From: Anaerolineae bacterium
GTDB taxonomy: Bacteria; Chloroflexota; Anaerolineae; Anaerolineales; Anaerolineaceae
Reading direction: 5' to 3'
Assembly (NCBI GenBank): GCA_013178095.1
Contig: JABLXK010000004.1
Location: 62,001 to 126,000 of the forward strand
DNA length: 64,000 bases
The position numbers and the translations under genes are program-made. Below the pieces are notes generated by a model, which did no database searches, was not told the DNA's origin, and saw only the letters and a list, made by a program, of their open reading frames with translations. Every line of letters starts with the position of its first letter. Position 1 is the stretch's first letter. Positions 40,830 to 49,914 of the stretch are shown piece by piece.

Positions 40830-42941
40830 GTGGATATCGAGAATTTAAATGGTTTGTTGAGACCAAAATCAGTGGCTGTTATCGGCGCTTCAGCAACGCC
40901 CGGGAAAATCGGCCATACCGTATTACTCAATCTGAAAGAGAGCAATTATCAAGGCGGTATTTATCCCATCAACCCAAACGAACAGGAAATTCTCGGGTTT
41001 AAATGCTATCAATCCGTTTTAGATGTCAAAGAGCCGATCGACGCAGCTATTCTTACCATTCCGGCTAAGTTTGTCATGGATACCGTTGACCAATGCGGCA
41101 AAAAAGGCATTAAAGGTCTGATCATCATCACTTCCGGCTTCAGCGAAGTTGGACAGGTTGAACTGGAAAAAGATCTGGTAGCCAAGGCCAGGGGCTACGG
41201 AATGCGCATTCTAGGACCGAACATCGTGGGCGTGCTCTCCAATTCCGACAACTTCAACGGATCATTCGCCCCCTTCCTGCCTTTCAAGGGCAAGGGGTCG
41301 CTGGTTTCACAAAGCGGCGCTCTGTTGATCGGGATCGACGCGGCCACCTACATGCGCGGAATCGGTTTTGACAAACTGATTTCCATCGGCAATATGTCCG
41401 ATGTTGATTTCGCCGATACGATTGAATGGCTGGATCAGGATGAAAACACCTCCTGCATTTCTCTTTACATCGAAGGCTTCAAAGACGGCCGCCGGACAAT
41501 TGAGGTTGCCCGTAAAGCCAAGAAACCGATTGTTGCGTTGAAATCAGGTGTTTCCGCGCACGGCGCGGCGGCGGCCGCTTCTCACACCGGTTCGCTGGCC
41601 GGCGCTGCCAAGATTTACAAATCCGCTTTTTCCCAGGCAGGCATCATCCAGGCCGAAGACCTCGATAACCTGTTCGACCGCACGCTGGCGCTTTCTCAGC
41701 AGCCGCCCTTGAAAGGCGAAAATATCCTGATCCTCACCAATGGCGGCGGTGTGGGCGTTTTGGGTACCGATGCCGCTGAAAAGTACGGCATTCCCCTGAA
41801 ATTCGCTCCTGAAGATGTTCAGGAGGAATTGAAGAAACACATGCCTGATTTCGGTTCTGCCAAGAATCCGGTCGACTTGACCGGTATGGCCGGCAATGAT
41901 TGGTATTTCGAAACCGTTAATTTCTCTCATGGGCATAAATGGGTGGATGGCCTGGTAGTCTTGTACTGCGAGACAGCCATGACTGATCCAATGGGCATCG
42001 CCAAGGCAATCAAAGATGGTGTCGATAAGTCAGGCAAGGCGGATAAACCGGTCACGGTTTCTTTCGTCGGCGGCGAACGTTCCGAAAAAGCCATGCATTG
42101 GCTGGTGGAGAATGGCATCCCGGCTTATGCCGCCCCGGATAAAGCCCTGAACGCCATGGCTGCGCTGCGCGAATACCAATTAATTCGCGAGACCGCCAAC
42201 AACGAGCCATTTGTAACTAACAAAGCTGACCGAAGCATGGCGCTTGAGATCATTAATAAAGCCCGCCAGGATAACCGCACCTCTTTGACTGAGATTGAGG
42301 CCAAGGAAGTATTCAAAGCCTACGGCTTGCCGGTAACCCAAATCAGACTATCGACCAATGAAGATGAGGCGGTTAAGTTCGCCAAAGAAATTGGCTTCCC
42401 AATCGTTATGAAGATCGTCTCGCCCGACATTCTGCACAAATCGGATGCTGGCGGCGTGAAAGTGAACGTCAAAGACGAGCAAGGCGTCCGCGACGCTTTC
42501 AAAGAAATCATGAAGAACGCCAAAGCGTATAAAGCGGATGCCAATATTCATGGTATTGTGATTCAGGAAATGGCTCCCTGGGGCACTGAGGTTATTTTGG
42601 GTTCGGTCAATGATCCCACCTTCGGCCCGACTGTCATGTTCGGCCTGGGAGGCATCTTCGTAGAAGTGCTCAAGGACGTAACCTTTAAAGTTGCCCCCTT
42701 CTCGAAACATCAGGCATTGGGCATGATGAGCGAGATCAAAGCAGCGCCCATTCTGAGCGGCGTGCGCGGCGAGAAACCGCGTGATCGCGAAATGCTGGCT
42801 GAAACGATCTGTTTGTATGCCAATATGATCATGGATTTGAAGGATGAAATCAGCGAATCGGATGCTAACCCGGTGCTGGTCTACGAAGAAGGCAAAGGCT
42901 TAAAAGTCGCCGATGCCCGCATCATCCTGAAGAAAAAATAA
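40830..42941 (+). CDS. Acyl-CoA synthetase (ADP-forming), fused alpha-beta
   Basis: Makes ATP from acetyl-CoA or another acyl-CoA, ADP and phosphate, so it conserves the energy of oxoacid oxidation by ferredoxin enzymes such as KorAB. 703 residues. A CoA-binding domain with VAVIGASATPGKIG comes first, followed by succinyl-CoA-synthetase-like domains with SQSGALLIGIDAA and the phospho-histidine in AAASHTGSLAGAA. The C-terminal ATP-grasp beta part runs from about 480 (LTEIEAKEVFKAYGLPV, KIVSPDILHKSDAGGV). The start is GTG at 40830 with AGGAGG seven bases before it. The open frame runs about 40 codons further upstream, but those do not look like the family. Confidence 0.92.
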   Translation: MDIENLNGLLRPKSVAVIGASATPGKIGHTVLLNLKESNYQGGIYPINPNEQEILGFKCYQSVLDVKEPIDAAILTIPAKFVMDTVDQCGKKGIKGLIIITSGFSEVGQVELEKDLVAKARGYGMRILGPNIVGVLSNSDNFNGSFAPFLPFKGKGSLVSQSGALLIGIDAATYMRGIGFDKLISIGNMSDVDFADTIEWLDQDENTSCISLYIEGFKDGRRTIEVARKAKKPIVALKSGVSAHGAAAAASHTGSLAGAAKIYKSAFSQAGIIQAEDLDNLFDRTLALSQQPPLKGENILILTNGGGVGVLGTDAAEKYGIPLKFAPEDVQEELKKHMPDFGSAKNPVDLTGMAGNDWYFETVNFSHGHKWVDGLVVLYCETAMTDPMGIAKAIKDGVDKSGKADKPVTVSFVGGERSEKAMHWLVENGIPAYAAPDKALNAMAALREYQLIRETANNEPFVTNKADRSMALEIINKARQDNRTSLTEIEAKEVFKAYGLPVTQIRLSTNEDEAVKFAKEIGFPIVMKIVSPDILHKSDAGGVKVNVKDEQGVRDAFKEIMKNAKAYKADANIHGIVIQEMAPWGTEVILGSVNDPTFGPTVMFGLGGIFVEVLKDVTFKVAPFSKHQALGMMSEIKAAPILSGVRGEKPRDREMLAETICLYANMIMDLKDEISESDANPVLVYEEGKGLKVADARIILKKK

Positions 42942-42963
42942 AAAGGTTTTTGGCAGTTCAACC

Positions 42964-43000
42964 AGGAAGGTCAGATAACTTTAATCTGACCTTCCTTTTG
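42964..43000. terminator. Bidirectional terminator after the acyl-CoA synthetase gene
   Basis: AGGAAGGTCAGAT (42964-42976), 7-nt loop, ATCTGACCTTCCT (42984-42996), then TTTTG. A perfect 13-bp stem. Confidence 0.9.
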
Positions 43001-43009
43001 TTTGTGCAG

Positions 43010-43423
43010 TTATTTTTGTTTTTTATATAATTCGTAGGATCCCTGCCAGAACTTTCCCATCTTCTTTCTGGTGGGTTTTACCTCAGCCAGATGCACATAT
43101 AGATCCGCCAACGCTCGCGGCCATTCTTTCCAGCCCTTTACGGACTCTTCTTTTTGAATATCATTTTTTACCTTCTCAATCCAGGCCCACTCCATTCTGA
43201 ATTGGTCTGCTTTTGACCAATAACCCCGTTTTTCCCAGGGCTTGAGCGTGGCATTGATTGACTTTTCAACTTCAAGCAGGGACAACACAATAAAAGCCAC
43301 AATGTCGTTTCGTTCATCAAGGTTCGTATCGCTAGATTGGATCGCCGGCATCAGGTTGACGATCAATTTAAAAATACTGTTTCTCTTGCTGCCGGGGGTT
43401 TCGGTGGATATGATTTGGCTCAT
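43010..43423 (-). CDS. Hypothetical helical protein
   Basis: 137 residues, no family recognised. No signal peptide or membrane helix. Mostly helix-forming, rich in Lys, Glu and Trp (WSKADQFRMEWAWIEKVKND, WKEWPRALADLYVHLAE), ending in basic WQGSYELYKKQK. The ATG at 43423 has GGGAG upstream. A longer frame to 43546 would cover the tRNA-Leu promoter and is unlikely. It sits between a terminator and a divergent tRNA and is transcribed alone. The fold suggests a soluble helical bundle; function cannot be stated. Confidence 0.65.
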   Translation of the reverse strand: MSQIISTETPGSKRNSIFKLIVNLMPAIQSSDTNLDERNDIVAFIVLSLLEVEKSINATLKPWEKRGYWSKADQFRMEWAWIEKVKNDIQKEESVKGWKEWPRALADLYVHLAEVKPTRKKMGKFWQGSYELYKKQK

Positions 43424-43476
43424 TTTTCTCCCGTAAATAAAAATATCAAGTTCATCATTATAATGAAAACTCTCAT

Positions 43477-43505
43477 TTGACGGTAGAATTTCAATAGCAT
43501 ATAAT
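43477..43505 (+). promoter_or_regulatory. Promoter of tRNA-Leu and tig
   Basis: TTGACG (43477-43482), 17-bp spacer, TATAAT (43500-43505), ending 11 bp before the tRNA. Near consensus. Confidence 0.8.
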
Positions 43506-43516
43506 TTGGACGCTTT

Positions 43517-43598
43517 GGGGAAGTGCTGGAACTGGCAGACAGGCATGACTTAGGATCATGTGCCGCAAGGCGTGAGGGTTCAAGTCCCTCCTTCCCCA
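43517..43598 (+). tRNA. tRNA-Leu (anticodon UAG)
   Basis: 82-nt class-II tRNA with a long variable arm. The acceptor GGGGAAG pairs with CTTCCCC, with discriminator A. The anticodon stem CATGA/TCATG closes the loop CTTAGGA, anticodon TAG. The T arm contains GGTTCAAGTCC. CCA is not encoded. tig starts 27 bp downstream, probably on the same transcript. Confidence 0.95.
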
Positions 43599-43624
43599 TA
43601 AATTCTATTAAATGAGGTATTGCC

Positions 43625-45055
43625 TTGAAGTTTGAAAAGAAAAATCTCGATAATCAACAGGTTGAATTGGTCGTTGAAACCGACGTTGATTTGTTCAACA
43701 AAAGCAAAGGCCAGGCTGCCCGCGCCATTTCCAGAGAAGCCAAGATCGCCGGGTTCCGTCCGGGCAAAGCGCCCTACGATGTGGTAAAACGCCTGTATGG
43801 CGAGGAATTCATCGAAGAACGTGCGATTGACATCATGATCAACGACCTCTACCCGGAAATTGTTAAGGAAGCCGAGATCAAACCCTACGGTCCGGGAAAG
43901 CTGGACGAGGTGTTGGAGAAGAATCCACCCAAGTTTAAGATCACCATTCCCTTGGAACCTTCTGTTGAGTTGGGCGATTATAAAGCTATCAAAAAAGCGT
44001 ACAAACTTCCCGAGACAACCGAGAAGGACGTTGAAGCCGTATTGAAAAACCTGCAATTGAATTACGCCACCCCGGAAGATGTCGAACGCAAAGCCGAAAA
44101 GGGCGATCTGGTATTCTGCAAAATCAATGCGGTCTTGAATAAACCGGAAAAGGATGAAGATGCCCAAATCCTGAAAGACACTCCCCATCAGGTCCTGCTC
44201 GGCGAAGAAACCGAAGAGGAAGAAAATCCGTTCCCCTTCAAGGGATTTGGTGATAACCTGATTGGTCTTGCCAAAGGCGAAAGGAAAGAATTCTCGTACA
44301 AGTATCCCAAGGATTCCAACTACCAGCATTTAAAGGGAAAAGAAGTCAACTTTTCCGTTGAAATCACCAGTGTCAAGAAACTGGTAAAACCGGAATTGAA
44401 CGACGATTTTGCCAAAAAGCTCGGACTGGACGATCTAGCCACGGTAAAAGAATCCATCCAGCATCAGCTCGAGACTGAAAAGAAAAATGAATATGAAAAC
44501 GGGTATTATGACGAACTGCTGGACAAGCTGGTTGAAAAATCAACCATTAAGTACCCGCCTTTGGCGTTGGAAGATGAAGTCAACGATGTTTTGAAAACCT
44601 TTGAACAGAATCTGGCCAAGCAGAATCTCGATCTGGATACTTATCTGAAGATCAATTCACGCGAAAAAGAAGATTTCATTGAAAAAGACATCAAACCGGC
44701 AGCCAGAAAACGGCTGGAGCAGTCCCTGGTCATCGATGAGATCAGCCGTGTCGAAAAGATCGAGCTTGACCAGAAAGAATTGCAGCAGGAATATGCTCGT
44801 TCATTTATGCAGATGCAATCGGCTCCCGATTTTCATAAGCTTCAAAAGCAATTCACCACGCGCAAACTGGCCAATGTCACGGTCATGCAAGCCGCTTCGC
44901 GCTTGATGAACCTGAAGACGCTTCAACGGTTGAAGGCATATGCCAACGGCGAGGAAATCCCTGCGCCGGAGCAGCCCGTTGAAGGTGCAAACGGCGAGGA
45001 AAAATCCGCCAAACCGGCAAAGGCTAAAAAGCCGGCGGCAAAAAAAGAAGCTTAA
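43625..45055 (+). CDS. tig: Trigger factor
   Basis: Ribosome-bound chaperone that meets nascent chains; 476 residues. The ribosome-binding signature GFRPGKAPYDVVKRLYG lies near residue 40. The FKBP-type prolyl isomerase domain (about 155-245) contains GFGDNLIGLAKGERKEF. A long helical C-domain follows, then a tail rich in Lys and Ala (about 450-476). The start is TTG with GAGG about 8 bases upstream; no ATG fits. The order tRNA-tig-clpP-HAD-rlmN follows the frequent tig/clp protein-quality grouping. Confidence 0.95.
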   Translation: MKFEKKNLDNQQVELVVETDVDLFNKSKGQAARAISREAKIAGFRPGKAPYDVVKRLYGEEFIEERAIDIMINDLYPEIVKEAEIKPYGPGKLDEVLEKNPPKFKITIPLEPSVELGDYKAIKKAYKLPETTEKDVEAVLKNLQLNYATPEDVERKAEKGDLVFCKINAVLNKPEKDEDAQILKDTPHQVLLGEETEEEENPFPFKGFGDNLIGLAKGERKEFSYKYPKDSNYQHLKGKEVNFSVEITSVKKLVKPELNDDFAKKLGLDDLATVKESIQHQLETEKKNEYENGYYDELLDKLVEKSTIKYPPLALEDEVNDVLKTFEQNLAKQNLDLDTYLKINSREKEDFIEKDIKPAARKRLEQSLVIDEISRVEKIELDQKELQQEYARSFMQMQSAPDFHKLQKQFTTRKLANVTVMQAASRLMNLKTLQRLKAYANGEEIPAPEQPVEGANGEEKSAKPAKAKKPAAKKEA

Positions 45056-45068
45056 ATCAAATAAAAAA

Positions 45069-45096
45069 TTGACAAAGTTTGGGTAAGATATACCTT
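45069..45096 (+). promoter_or_regulatory. Promoter of clpP
   Basis: TTGACA (45069-45074), 16-bp spacer, TACCTT (45091-45096), about 36 bp before the clpP start. Confidence 0.5.
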
Positions 45097-45131
45097 ATGA
45101 TTGTCGGATCAGACACGGATAAGGTGAATAA

Positions 45132-45734
45132 ATGAAAAATGATTTTTACAACGTAATACCCATGGTTGTTGAAACCTCCGGCCGAGGCGAACGAGCGTAC
45201 GATATATATTCGCTGCTGCTGAGAGAACGGATCATCTTTGTCGGTACTGCGATCGATGATCAGGTGGCTAATCTGGTCGTAGCGCAACTGTTGTACCTCA
45301 GCCGCGAAGATGCCGATCGTGAAATTTCTATGTACATAAACTCTCCCGGCGGCCAGATTTATGCCGGATTGGCGATCTACGACACCATGCGCATGATCCC
45401 CAACAAGATCAGTACGGTCGCGGTTGGGGTTACAGCTTCTTTCGGCACCGTTCTGCTGGCGGCGGGAACCAAGGGGCATCGGTACGCCCTGCCGCACGCC
45501 ACCATCCACATGCATCAACCGCTCGGCGGCGCGCAAGGCCAGGCTTCGGATATTGAAATCCAGGCCAAAGAAATCCTGCGTCTGAAAGCACGCCTGAATG
45601 AAATTCTGGCAGCCAGCACCGGTCAAACCCTGGATGTGATCGAAAAGGATACCGAACGGGATTTGTACATGAGCGCGGATCAAGCTGTTGAATACGGCCT
45701 GGTGGATAAAGTACTGACTGCTCCGGAAAAATAG
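45132..45734 (+). CDS. clpP: ATP-dependent Clp protease proteolytic subunit
   Basis: Serine protease core for ClpX or ClpA/C; 200 residues, normal length. The active serine is in [13 protein letters not shown] (the common form has ASMGA), histidine in [11 protein letters not shown], and the acidic residue in [34 protein letters not shown] is the substrate-binding strand. AAGGTG precedes the ATG. clpX is not next to it, unlike many genomes. A terminator follows directly. Confidence 0.96.
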   Translation: MKNDFYNVIPMVVETSGRGERAYDIYSLLLRERIIFVGTAIDDQVANLVVAQLLYLSREDADREISMYINSPGGQIYAGLAIYDTMRMIPNKISTVAVGVTASFGTVLLAAGTKGHRYALPHATIHMHQPLGGAQGQASDIEIQAKEILRLKARLNEILAASTGQTLDVIEKDTERDLYMSADQAVEYGLVDKVLTAPEK

Positions 45735-45759
45735 ATACGAATCAGTTATTCATGGAGAC

Positions 45760-45794
45760 AAAAGCCGGATAGCTTTATCGTTATCCGGCTTTTT
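45760..45794 (+). terminator. Terminator after clpP
   Basis: AAAAGCCGGATA, 10-nt loop, TATCCGGCTTTT, then T/A. It ends directly at the AGGAGA ribosome site of the next gene. Confidence 0.85.
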
Positions 45795-45805
45795 AGGAGA
45801 AATCG

Positions 45806-46588
45806 ATGCTTCAAATCCAAAACAAGGTTATCAAAGCAGCCATTCTGGATATGGATGGCGTGTTATGGCGAATGAATACACCCATAATCGACCTGCCGAA
45901 ATTATTCACCAATTTTGAGCAGCATGGAATTAAAGTAATGCTGGCTACCAATAACGGCACCGCCACCATCGATGGATATGTGAAGAAACTTTCCGGTTTT
46001 GGAGTCGAATTCGATAAAACCCAGGTGGTTACTTCAGCAATGGCGCTGGCATTTTTGCTGAAAAAGCATTACCCATCGGGAGGGCCGCTTTACATCCTGG
46101 GTGAGAGCGCTTTGATCGAAACTCTGGCTGAATTGGGTTTCTACCATTCAGAAGAAAAACCGCTGGCAGTCGCGGCGGGTTTAGACCGCGCTTTTACTTA
46201 TGAGAAGATCAAAAATGCTTCTCTGATGATCCAAAAAGGTTTGCCCTTCTATTTCACCAATCCCGATCCGACCTATCCCACTCCGGAAGGCATCATCCCT
46301 GGCGCCGGTACGCTGCTGGCAGCTTTGGAAACAGCTTCAGGAGTAAAAGCCCAATTAGCGGGAAAACCGCTGCCGTTCCTGTTCGAAGTCTGCCTGGAAA
46401 GGTTGGAATGCACAGCGGAGGAAACCCTGGTGGTTGGTGACCGGTTGGATACGGACATCCTGGGCGGGCAGGCTTCCGGATGTAAAACCGCGCTGGTGTT
46501 AACCGGTATATCAAGCCGCGAAGAGGGCGAAGCATGGAACCCAAAACCCGACTTGATTCTGGACAAGATCAGCGATTTGTTTGATTAG
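45806..46588 (+). CDS. HAD-superfamily phosphatase, class IIA (NagD/PGP-like)
   Basis: 260 residues. HAD motif I is LDMDGVLW (nucleophile and acid/base Asp), motif II is LATNNGT, and motif III/IV is VGDRLDTDILGG, with the C2A-type cap between. Members remove phosphate from nucleotides, sugars or 2-phosphoglycolate. A relative is at the right edge of the window. AGGAGA lies before the ATG, right after the clpP terminator, so some expression must come from readthrough or a promoter within. rlmN starts 5 bp downstream. Confidence 0.85.
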   Translation: MLQIQNKVIKAAILDMDGVLWRMNTPIIDLPKLFTNFEQHGIKVMLATNNGTATIDGYVKKLSGFGVEFDKTQVVTSAMALAFLLKKHYPSGGPLYILGESALIETLAELGFYHSEEKPLAVAAGLDRAFTYEKIKNASLMIQKGLPFYFTNPDPTYPTPEGIIPGAGTLLAALETASGVKAQLAGKPLPFLFEVCLERLECTAEETLVVGDRLDTDILGGQASGCKTALVLTGISSREEGEAWNPKPDLILDKISDLFD

Positions 46589-46593
46589 AATTA

Positions 46594-47643
46594 ATGAAAA
46601 ATTTTTTTGATTTACAATTCTCTGAGCTTGAAGCGCTTCTGGAAAGTCTTTCTCAACCGCGGTTCCGCGCGAAACAAATCTGGCAGGCGGTGTATTGCAA
46701 TTTAGTTTCATCATGGCTCGAGATTACCAATCTGCCTTCCCAATTAAGAGAGACTCTTCAAGCCGAATATTCGTTTTCTTCATTTTCTTTGACAGAAAAA
46801 ATTAATGCTTTCGACGGCTCTTCCACTAAATTTCTGTTCGAATTGTCGGATGGGAACGCTTTGGAAGCGGTAATCCTGCGCAGCGATGAACGCATAACTC
46901 TGTGCATATCCACCCAATCCGGTTGTCCGGTGGGCTGCGTTTTTTGCGCGACCGGAAAATATGGGTTTTACCGCAATCTGACCAGCGGCGAGATTGTGGA
47001 ACAGGTGGTTGCGCTGGCCCGGCTTTTGAAAGAGACCGGGGAAAGCGTATCCAACATCGTCATCATGGGTATGGGTGAACCGATGTTGAATTACGATGCG
47101 ACATTGGCAGCTATCCGCAGGTTCAATGATCCCCGCGGATTGAATATCGGCGCGCGCAGGATCACCATCTCCACTATCGGGATTCCGGAGAAAGTCAGGC
47201 AATTTGCGACAGAAAACCTGCAGGTCAATCTGGCTATTTCTTTGCATGCTCCCAATGACCCATTGCGCCGAGAATTGGTGCCGATCGCGCAAAAATATAT
47301 GATCGCAAGTATTCTTTCAGCTTGCAGGGAATACGTCGATAGCACGCACCGTCGGGTGACTTTTGAATATGTGCTGATCGATGGCGTCAATAACCTGCCC
47401 CAGCACGCACGGGAACTGTCGACTCTGCTGAAAGGGTTGCTTTGTCACGTAAACTTGATTGGCCTCAATCCAACCAGCCATTACTCCGGACGTGCTCCCC
47501 AAAAACAGGCGGTCAGGGATTTCGGCAAGGTGCTACTGGATCACCACATACCTACATCTATACGTAACAGTCAGGGAAGCGATATCCAAGCCGCTTGCGG
47601 CCAATTAGCTGGTAAACTTACCGGACGATCAAGGTCATCGTAG
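46594..47643 (+). CDS. rlmN: 23S rRNA (A2503)/tRNA (A37) C2-methyltransferase, radical SAM
   Basis: Methylates A2503 of 23S rRNA and A37 of some tRNAs; 349 residues. The radical-SAM cluster motif is SGCPVGCVFCATG (Cx3Cx2C). The SAM site GMGEPMLNYD follows, with the C-terminal catalytic cysteine in GSDIQAACGQLAG. It has Cys in the RlmN position and no sign of the Cfr-type changes that give antibiotic resistance, although that distinction by eye is not absolute. Start 5 bp after the HAD gene with no clear ribosome site. Confidence 0.94.
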   Translation: MKNFFDLQFSELEALLESLSQPRFRAKQIWQAVYCNLVSSWLEITNLPSQLRETLQAEYSFSSFSLTEKINAFDGSSTKFLFELSDGNALEAVILRSDERITLCISTQSGCPVGCVFCATGKYGFYRNLTSGEIVEQVVALARLLKETGESVSNIVIMGMGEPMLNYDATLAAIRRFNDPRGLNIGARRITISTIGIPEKVRQFATENLQVNLAISLHAPNDPLRRELVPIAQKYMIASILSACREYVDSTHRRVTFEYVLIDGVNNLPQHARELSTLLKGLLCHVNLIGLNPTSHYSGRAPQKQAVRDFGKVLLDHHIPTSIRNSQGSDIQAACGQLAGKLTGRSRSS

Positions 47644-47674
47644 ATTATTAATTAAAATCAGTTCTGGAGGATCC

Positions 47675-48755
47675 ATGCAAGATTTGGTTAGCCGTTTTGA
47701 AGATTTACGCAGCAGAATAAATGAACTGATGGAGCATCTTTGACTGGGATAAAAAACAAACCCGGCTGCAAGAACTGATCAAAGAATCCGAGGGGGATAA
47801 TTTCTGGCAGGATAACAAGAAAGCCCAATCCGTGATGAAAGAAATCGCGGATATTCAAGAAGAAGCCGACCTTTGGAAAAATATTTCCAACCAGGCAAAG
47901 GATTTCCTCGACCTTGCCGGTAGCGGCGACGAAAGTTTTCGGCAGGAATTGGAGGCAGAAGCTGCGCGCCTTGAGAAACGCGTTGACGAGTTGCAGATCA
48001 CCACGTTGTTCTCCGGCCCTTATGACAAGGGGGGAGCGCTGCTTTCGATCAATTCCGGCGCCGGCGGCACTGATGCCCAGGATTGGGCGGCCATGCTTTT
48101 CAGGATGTACATGCGATGGGCGGAACGGCGCGGATTCAACGCTGAAATCATCCATCAAACCGAAGGCGAAGAAGCCGGTATCAAAAGCGCGACAGTACTG
48201 ATCGAAGGTCCTTACGCATATGGATACCTGCGCGCTGAAAAGGGCGTCCATCGACTTGTACGCCTGTCGCCTTTCGATGCCGCGCATCGCCGGCATACTT
48301 CATTCGTTCAGGTGGAAGTGTTGCCGGAAGTTGCGGCGGAAGACCCGACGGTTGAAATCAATCCCGACGACCTGGAGATCGATATCTATAAATCATCCGG
48401 CGCCGGCGGTCAGAACGTTCAAAAGAACGCCACCGCCATCCGCATCACGCATAAACCAACCGGCATTGTGGTATCTTGCCAGAATGAACGCTCGCAGCTT
48501 CAGAACCGCGAGAATGCAATGAAGGTGCTGCGCGGCCGCCTGTATGAGATGAAACTGGCTGAACAGGAAGATCAGTTATCCAAGCTGCGCGGGGAATATC
48601 AAAAAGCCGAATGGGGCAGTCAAATCCGTTCTTACGTGCTGCATCCGTACCAGATGGTCAAAGATCATCGCACGGAGTTTGAGAAAGGCAACACCCAGGC
48701 TGTTCTGGATGGTGATATTGACGATTTTATCGAATCCTACTTAAAAAGCCGATAA
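47675..48755 (+). CDS. prfB: Peptide chain release factor 2, programmed +1 frameshift
   Basis: Reads UAA and UGA stops; 359 residues after frameshifting. The ATG at 47675 follows TGGAGG. Twenty-two codons lead to an in-frame TGA at 47741; a +1 shift on CTT continues as DWDKKQTRLQEL in the frame from 47742 to the stop at 48755. The rest shows RF2 hallmarks: the SPF stop-codon tripeptide in RLVRLSPFDAAHR, and the GGQ loop in SGAGGQNVQKNATA that enters the peptidyl-transferase centre. The level is autoregulated, since scarce RF2 favours the shift. Terminator downstream, shared with pfkA. Confidence 0.96.
47731..47744 (+). promoter_or_regulatory. prfB +1 recoding site
   Basis: Shine-Dalgarno-like GGAG, three bases, then CTT-TGA-C. 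This is the arrangement of the known RF2 autoregulatory frameshift site (slippery CUU, UGA, following C). Confidence 0.93.
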
Positions 48756-48763
48756 TATTAAAA

Positions 48764-48806
48764 ACAAACGCAGCCGGCGTTAATTAGGGCTGCGTTTTAC
48801 TTTTTT
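48764..48806. terminator. Bidirectional terminator between prfB and pfkA
   Basis: AAACGCAGCC (48766-48775) pairs with GGCTGCGTTT (48788-48797), followed by TACTTTTTT on the plus strand. Confidence 0.82.
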
Positions 48807-48812
48807 GTATGT

Positions 48813-49781
48813 TTAGTCCAATTTCCTGGCTAATTCAAACAATTCCATGTCAATTGATTTGGTCTTTCCTACCACGTCTTTTAAAGGGGTGGTGTGTAAA
48901 TGGCTATTAACCCACCCAACCAGAACGCCGAAATTACCAGCCTCAATGGCATCCGTCGCGCCAGCACCCAGGCGGCTGGCAAGAATCCGGTCAGCGGCGC
49001 TTGGCGTACCGCCGCGCTGGACGTGCCCCAGTACGGTTGACCTTAAAGCAAACCCGGTACTCTCTTCATGTTCCTTGAAGTATTCCGCCAATTTCTCTGC
49101 GTTATATTTGGCGCCTTCAGCCACGACCACAATGGCGTGTGATTTTCCGCGTTCATAAGCGCGCATCAAGATACCAGCCACCTCTTCGGGCACCGTTTCC
49201 ACTTCGGGAATCACCACAGTTTCCGCTCCCCCGGCAATAGCCGCCATCAACGCCAGGTATCCGCAATTGCGTCCCATCACCTCCAGCAAAAAACCCCTCT
49301 GATGCGAAGAACCGGTCACTTTAAGGCGGTCGATAGCTTCCAAAGCAATATTCAGGGCAGTGTCCACGCCGATGGTGATATCGGTGCCCACTAAATCATT
49401 ATCAATCGTCGAAGCCACCCCTACCACCGGGAAACCCATTTCGTGCAATTTAAGCGTTCCGGTTTGCGAACCATTCCCGCCGATGACCACCAACGCTTCG
49501 ATTTTGTTCTCATTCAGTGATCTGAGTGCCTCCAACCTGCCGGCTTCGGTTTTAAATTCCTCGCAGCGGGCGCTGCCGAGGACAGTCCCGCCGCGTTGAA
49601 TGATGCCGCCCACGTCGCGGATTCCCATTTGAATGAACTTGCCTTCAATCAAGCCTTTATATCCCTCATGAACGCCGTAAACTTCCCATCCCTTGGAAAT
49701 ACCGGTTCTTACCACCGCACGAATGGCTGCGTTCATTCCAGGCGCGTCACCGCCGCTTGTTAAAACTGCAATGCGTTTCAT
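48813..49781 (-). CDS. pfkA: 6-phosphofructokinase
   Basis: Phosphorylates fructose-6-phosphate; 322 residues, normal for the bacterial ATP enzyme. TSGGDAPGMNAAIRAVV opens the protein; GGNGSQTG is the phosphoryl-donor site, where ATP enzymes have Gly after the Asp/Asn and PPi enzymes have Asp. STIDNDLVGTD carries the catalytic Asp, and EVMGRNCGYLAL binds substrate. GGAG is five bases before the ATG at 49781. The donor motif favours ATP over PPi. Confidence 0.93.
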   Translation of the reverse strand: MKRIAVLTSGGDAPGMNAAIRAVVRTGISKGWEVYGVHEGYKGLIEGKFIQMGIRDVGGIIQRGGTVLGSARCEEFKTEAGRLEALRSLNENKIEALVVIGGNGSQTGTLKLHEMGFPVVGVASTIDNDLVGTDITIGVDTALNIALEAIDRLKVTGSSHQRGFLLEVMGRNCGYLALMAAIAGGAETVVIPEVETVPEEVAGILMRAYERGKSHAIVVVAEGAKYNAEKLAEYFKEHEESTGFALRSTVLGHVQRGGTPSAADRILASRLGAGATDAIEAGNFGVLVGWVNSHLHTTPLKDVVGKTKSIDMELFELARKLD

Positions 49782-49914
49782 AATCACTCCAACTCTGGTA
49801 ATGACACGATTTTAACATCAATTGGGGCTAATTATTTTAAAACCAGCTCACAGCTTTGAAATGGATGTTAGAATTCTGTCCAATATTCACCTCCCGGACT
49901 AAAGGATTCTTACG

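Noticed and set aside
43424-43546. Longer form of the hypothetical protein at 43010
   Set aside because: It would run across the tRNA-Leu promoter region; the ATG at 43423 has its own GGGAG.
43580-44329. Minus-strand frame of about 249 codons opposite tig, rich in Phe and Gln
   Set aside because: Antisense shadow of the Lys/Glu-rich trigger factor; the composition follows from the codons opposite.
47675-47760. prfB read as a pseudogene with an early in-frame stop
   Set aside because: The stop is the known RF2 recoding site CTT-TGA-C with an upstream GGAG, and the downstream frame continues a normal RF2.
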